Source of the DNA: Pseudomonas kilonensis
GTDB taxonomy: Bacteria; Pseudomonadota; Gammaproteobacteria; Pseudomonadales; Pseudomonadaceae
Assembly: GCF_001269885.1 (NCBI RefSeq)
Contig: NZ_LHVH01000023.1
Span: 62,001-126,000, forward strand
Length of the DNA: 64,000 nucleotides
Direction: 5' to 3'
Shown one piece after another: positions 61,621-64,000 of this stretch. The position numbers and the translations under genes are program-made. Within the stretch, counting starts at the first letter, position 1, and each line of letters opens with the position of its first letter. The notes below the pieces were generated by a model that did no database searches, had not been told where the DNA came from, and worked only from the letters and a program-made list of their open reading frames with translations.

Positions 61621-62910
61621 ATGCTCGATCAGTTCGCGTTTGTGCTCCCCCGGACCATGGCCCACGCCGGGCAGCTTGACTCAGGCTTTGCCGCCAACGG
61701 CAAAGCCTGGGTTCATTTCGAAGACAGCACCTCGAGCCTGACCACTGGATTGACCCTCGACCACGCAGGAAGAATCCTGGTGGCGGCCAGGATCGAGACC
61801 ACCCACGGCAGCCGGTTCGGGCTGGCAAGACTCAACCATGACGGTTTAACCGACCCGGGCTTCGGCACTCGCGGCTGCGTGATCGGCGCATTTGAAAACG
61901 GTTTCGACGCGACGGCAGGCAAGGTGATCGCGTTGCCCGACGGGCATATCCTGTTGTCCGGCCTGCACTACGAAAACAACGACCATACCTTTCCCGCCCT
62001 GGCGCTGTTCGATCAGCAAGGCCGCGCCGTTCAAAGCTTCGGCAACGCCGGCCGGCACATCATCAGGCTTTGCGGCAATCTCTCCCAAGGCCTGCGCGAT
62101 CCCTGGCTGCCGCCCGGCGTGCCGGGACTTGAGGCTTGCGACATGCAAGTGCAGGCCGATGGCCGGATCCTTGTGCTCGCCAACCATCACTATCAATTGT
62201 CCGACCATGTCGGCGTACTGATCCGGCTCTTGCCGTGCGGGGCATTGGATACCTCATTCAACGGTCGCGGTTTCGTGATGGTCCGACGCTTGTTGAAAAA
62301 TACCTGGCTCGGCTGCCTGGCGCTCCAGGCTGACGGCCATATTGTCGTCGGCGGCGCCATCGACTTGCCCCAGCATGGCTTGATTGCCCGCTATGACAGC
62401 AGCGGCAAGCTCGATGACAGCTTCGGTGAAAACGGCTTTCTGTCGATCCTGGCGCAGGGTCACAGCGTGATGGTCAGCCAGATCGTCCAGGACACGAACG
62501 GTGATCTGCAGGTGTTCGGCAGCAGCCGTGATCCGATGCATAGCCTGTCCCTGAAAGTGCGCCCCGACGGCAAGCCGGACCGTCATTGCAATCAGGGCCA
62601 GTGCCAGCTCATGGCGATCGGGCGCAACGCCAGTCAGTGGACCGCCGCCCAGCTTCAAGCGGACGGAAAACTGCTGACCGCTGGCGCCACCATCGGCGGT
62701 ATCGAGGCCGATTTCGTGCTTGCCCGACATCTGCCAGATGCCAGCCTCGACCCGGATTTCGGCCAGGGCAAAGGCTGGGTTCGCACTCGACTCGGCTACA
62801 GCCTCGATACCGCCACCGCCCTGGCTGTGCAGACTGACGGCAGAATCCTGGTGGGCGGCTATTCGCTCCACGGTCATTATCGAGCGGTGGTTGCGCGATA
62901 TTGGGCCTGA
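61621..62910 (+). CDS. Delta-60 repeat beta-propeller protein
   Basis: A 429-residue protein made of about seven delta-60-like repeats of 55-60 residues. Each has an LxADGRILV or LDHAGRILVA strand, an LARLNHDGLTDPGFG-type turn and a following FG/FN-x-x-G-x segment (LDTSFNGRGFVMV, LDDSFGENGFLSIL, LDPDFGQGKGWV). No signal peptide is seen, but such proteins are often cell-surface or secreted. AAGGAGAGG precedes the ATG at 61621; the frame open from 61561 adds 20 residues without a ribosome site. Function unknown; binding or adhesion is typical of propellers. Confidence 0.82.
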   Translation: MLDQFAFVLPRTMAHAGQLDSGFAANGKAWVHFEDSTSSLTTGLTLDHAGRILVAARIETTHGSRFGLARLNHDGLTDPGFGTRGCVIGAFENGFDATAGKVIALPDGHILLSGLHYENNDHTFPALALFDQQGRAVQSFGNAGRHIIRLCGNLSQGLRDPWLPPGVPGLEACDMQVQADGRILVLANHHYQLSDHVGVLIRLLPCGALDTSFNGRGFVMVRRLLKNTWLGCLALQADGHIVVGGAIDLPQHGLIARYDSSGKLDDSFGENGFLSILAQGHSVMVSQIVQDTNGDLQVFGSSRDPMHSLSLKVRPDGKPDRHCNQGQCQLMAIGRNASQWTAAQLQADGKLLTAGATIGGIEADFVLARHLPDASLDPDFGQGKGWVRTRLGYSLDTATALAVQTDGRILVGGYSLHGHYRAVVARYWA

Positions 62911-63005
62911 GTCGAATTGTCACGGGTGAACGGTATTTATTCTTACGCTTGATATTCCTCATTTCTTACGGCAACTTGCGCGCTTCTAACTAAAAGGAGC
63001 AGCCG

Positions 63006-64000
63006 ATGTCCGGCCCAATGGCTCAAGCGTTCGCGCACAACTTTCTTGGCCACTCACCGCGCTGGTACAAGGCGTGCATCATCACCTTCCTGATCCTCAA
63101 TGCCGTGGTGCTGTGGACCCTGGGCCCGGTCGTCGCAGGCTGGATGCTGGTGCTGGAGTTCATCTTCACCCTCGCCATGGCCCTTAAATGCTACCCATTG
63201 ATGCCTGGTGGGTTGCTGCTGGTCGAGGCCCTGGTGCTGGGCATGACGACCCCCAAGGCGCTGTACGACGAGCTGCTGCATAACTTCCCGGTCATCCTGC
63301 TGCTGATGTTCATGGTGGCCGGGATCTACTTCATGAAGGATCTGCTGTTGTTCCTGTTCTCGCGCCTGCTTTTGGGTGTGCGTTCCAAGGCGATGCTGTC
63401 CTTGATGTTCTGCTTACTCTCGGCGTTTCTGTCGGCCTTTCTCGATGCCTTGACCGTCACGGCAGTGATCATCAGCGCCGCGGTGGGCTTTTATTCGGTG
63501 TACCACCGCGTGGCGTCGGGCAACGATCCGCGCCAGGACAGCAGCATCGATGAAGACCATGACCTGCCGACGCTGCATCATGCCGACCTGGACCAGTTCC
63601 GGGCCTTTCTGCGCAGCCTGCTGATGCATGGCGCCGTGGGCACGGCGCTGGGCGGCGTCTGCACCTTGGTGGGTGAACCACAGAACCTGCTGATCGGCCA
63701 TGAAATGGGCTGGCATTTCGCCGACTTCTTCCTGAAAGTCGCGCCGGTGTCGCTGCCGGTGCTGGTAGCCGGGCTAGCGACCTGCGTGGCGCTGGAAAAG
63801 CTGCGTTGGTTCGGTTACGGCACGTTGTTGCCAGACAACGTGCGTGCCGTGCTGGCCGACTACGCTGAGCAGGACAATCGCGAACGCACCGCACGGCAAC
63901 GAGCGGCGCTGATCGTTCAGGGTATCGCCGCGCTGATTCTGATCGTGGGCCTGGCGTTACACATTGCCGAAGTCGGCCTGATCGGCCTGATGGTCATCGT
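63006..64000 (+). CDS. nhaB: Na+/H+ antiporter NhaB, 5' part (runs off window)
   Basis: The first 331 codons of a membrane antiporter that expels sodium in exchange for protons. The N-terminus AQAFAHNFLGHSPRWYKACIITFLILN is the NhaB hallmark, followed by helices ending in FVLLMFMVAGIYFMKDLLLF-like text, SAFLSAFLDALTVTAVII and GTALGGVCTLVGEPQNLLIG, the conserved ion-path loop. AAAAGGAG lies seven bases before the ATG at 63006. Full-length NhaB is about 500 residues, so about one third is missing. Confidence 0.93.
   Translation, partial: MSGPMAQAFAHNFLGHSPRWYKACIITFLILNAVVLWTLGPVVAGWMLVLEFIFTLAMALKCYPLMPGGLLLVEALVLGMTTPKALYDELLHNFPVILLLMFMVAGIYFMKDLLLFLFSRLLLGVRSKAMLSLMFCLLSAFLSAFLDALTVTAVIISAAVGFYSVYHRVASGNDPRQDSSIDEDHDLPTLHHADLDQFRAFLRSLLMHGAVGTALGGVCTLVGEPQNLLIGHEMGWHFADFFLKVAPVSLPVLVAGLATCVALEKLRWFGYGTLLPDNVRAVLADYAEQDNRERTARQRAALIVQGIAALILIVGLALHIAEVGLIGLMVI

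Overview
The window reads as a chromosomal segment of a fluorescent Pseudomonas (P. fluorescens/brassicacearum/corrugata type). The evidence is high-GC coding with Pseudomonas codon use, a complete mannitol/arabitol operon in the P. fluorescens order mtlR-mtlEFGKDYZ, mexEF-oprN, the functional amyloid operon fapABCDEF, DUF1652, and many REP/REPIN hairpins of the GTGGGAGC...GCTTGCTCGCGA and GTAGGAGCTG...GATCTTT types. I see no phage, plasmid, insertion sequence, CRISPR array, tRNA or rRNA.

Layout. 1-5.8 kb: 5' end of a thioesterase-like gene, TetR, VOC and LysR genes, a Cache-HAMP-GGDEF diguanylate cyclase divergent from a lone periplasmic binding protein. 6.1-12.0 kb: mexE-mexF-oprN efflux operon with a clear terminator. 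12.3-13.4 kb: membrane-anchored HEAT/TPR protein. 13.6-24.2 kb: signalling block made of a KaiC-like double ATPase translationally coupled to a hybrid kinase, convergent with a tightly overlapping five-gene operon (CHASE3-GAF hybrid kinase, CheR, CheB, REC-kinase, REC), then a single-domain REC gene. 24.2-25.5 kb: glycosyltransferase. 25.6-35.4 kb: mannitol regulon. 35.5-43.4 kb: DUF1652, threonine dehydratase with what looks like a classical attenuator, PQQ sugar dehydrogenase, secreted Pro/Asn-rich protein, Ku, LpxO-type hydroxylase, ABC-F ATPase YbiT. 43.4-46.2 kb: repeat-rich zone around an MFS gene, with three copies of a roughly 300-bp dispersed repeat and a hexanucleotide microsatellite. 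46.2-54 kb: serine hydrolase, AzoR/LysR pair, YjbR, DUF1294/UppP, chemoreceptor, PnuC-NadR nicotinamide riboside salvage pair. 54.3-60.8 kb: fapABCDEF, preceded by a predicted sigma54 promoter with three 18-bp enhancer-like palindromes, followed by a convergent VpsR-like sigma54 activator gene. 61.2-64 kb: small conserved protein, delta-60 repeat protein, and the 5' part of nhaB.

How genes work together. MtlR activates import (MtlEFGK), oxidation (MtlD) and phosphorylation (MtlY, MtlZ) of polyols; A-rich Crc/Hfq-type motifs in front of mtlR and mtlE suggest carbon catabolite repression. The fap genes build and export amyloid, and the neighbouring sigma54 activator is the obvious candidate to bind the palindromes. 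The chemosensory-like block combines phosphorelay and methylation/demethylation modules without its own chemoreceptor. All functional statements come from reading motifs and recalled family knowledge; no database search was run.
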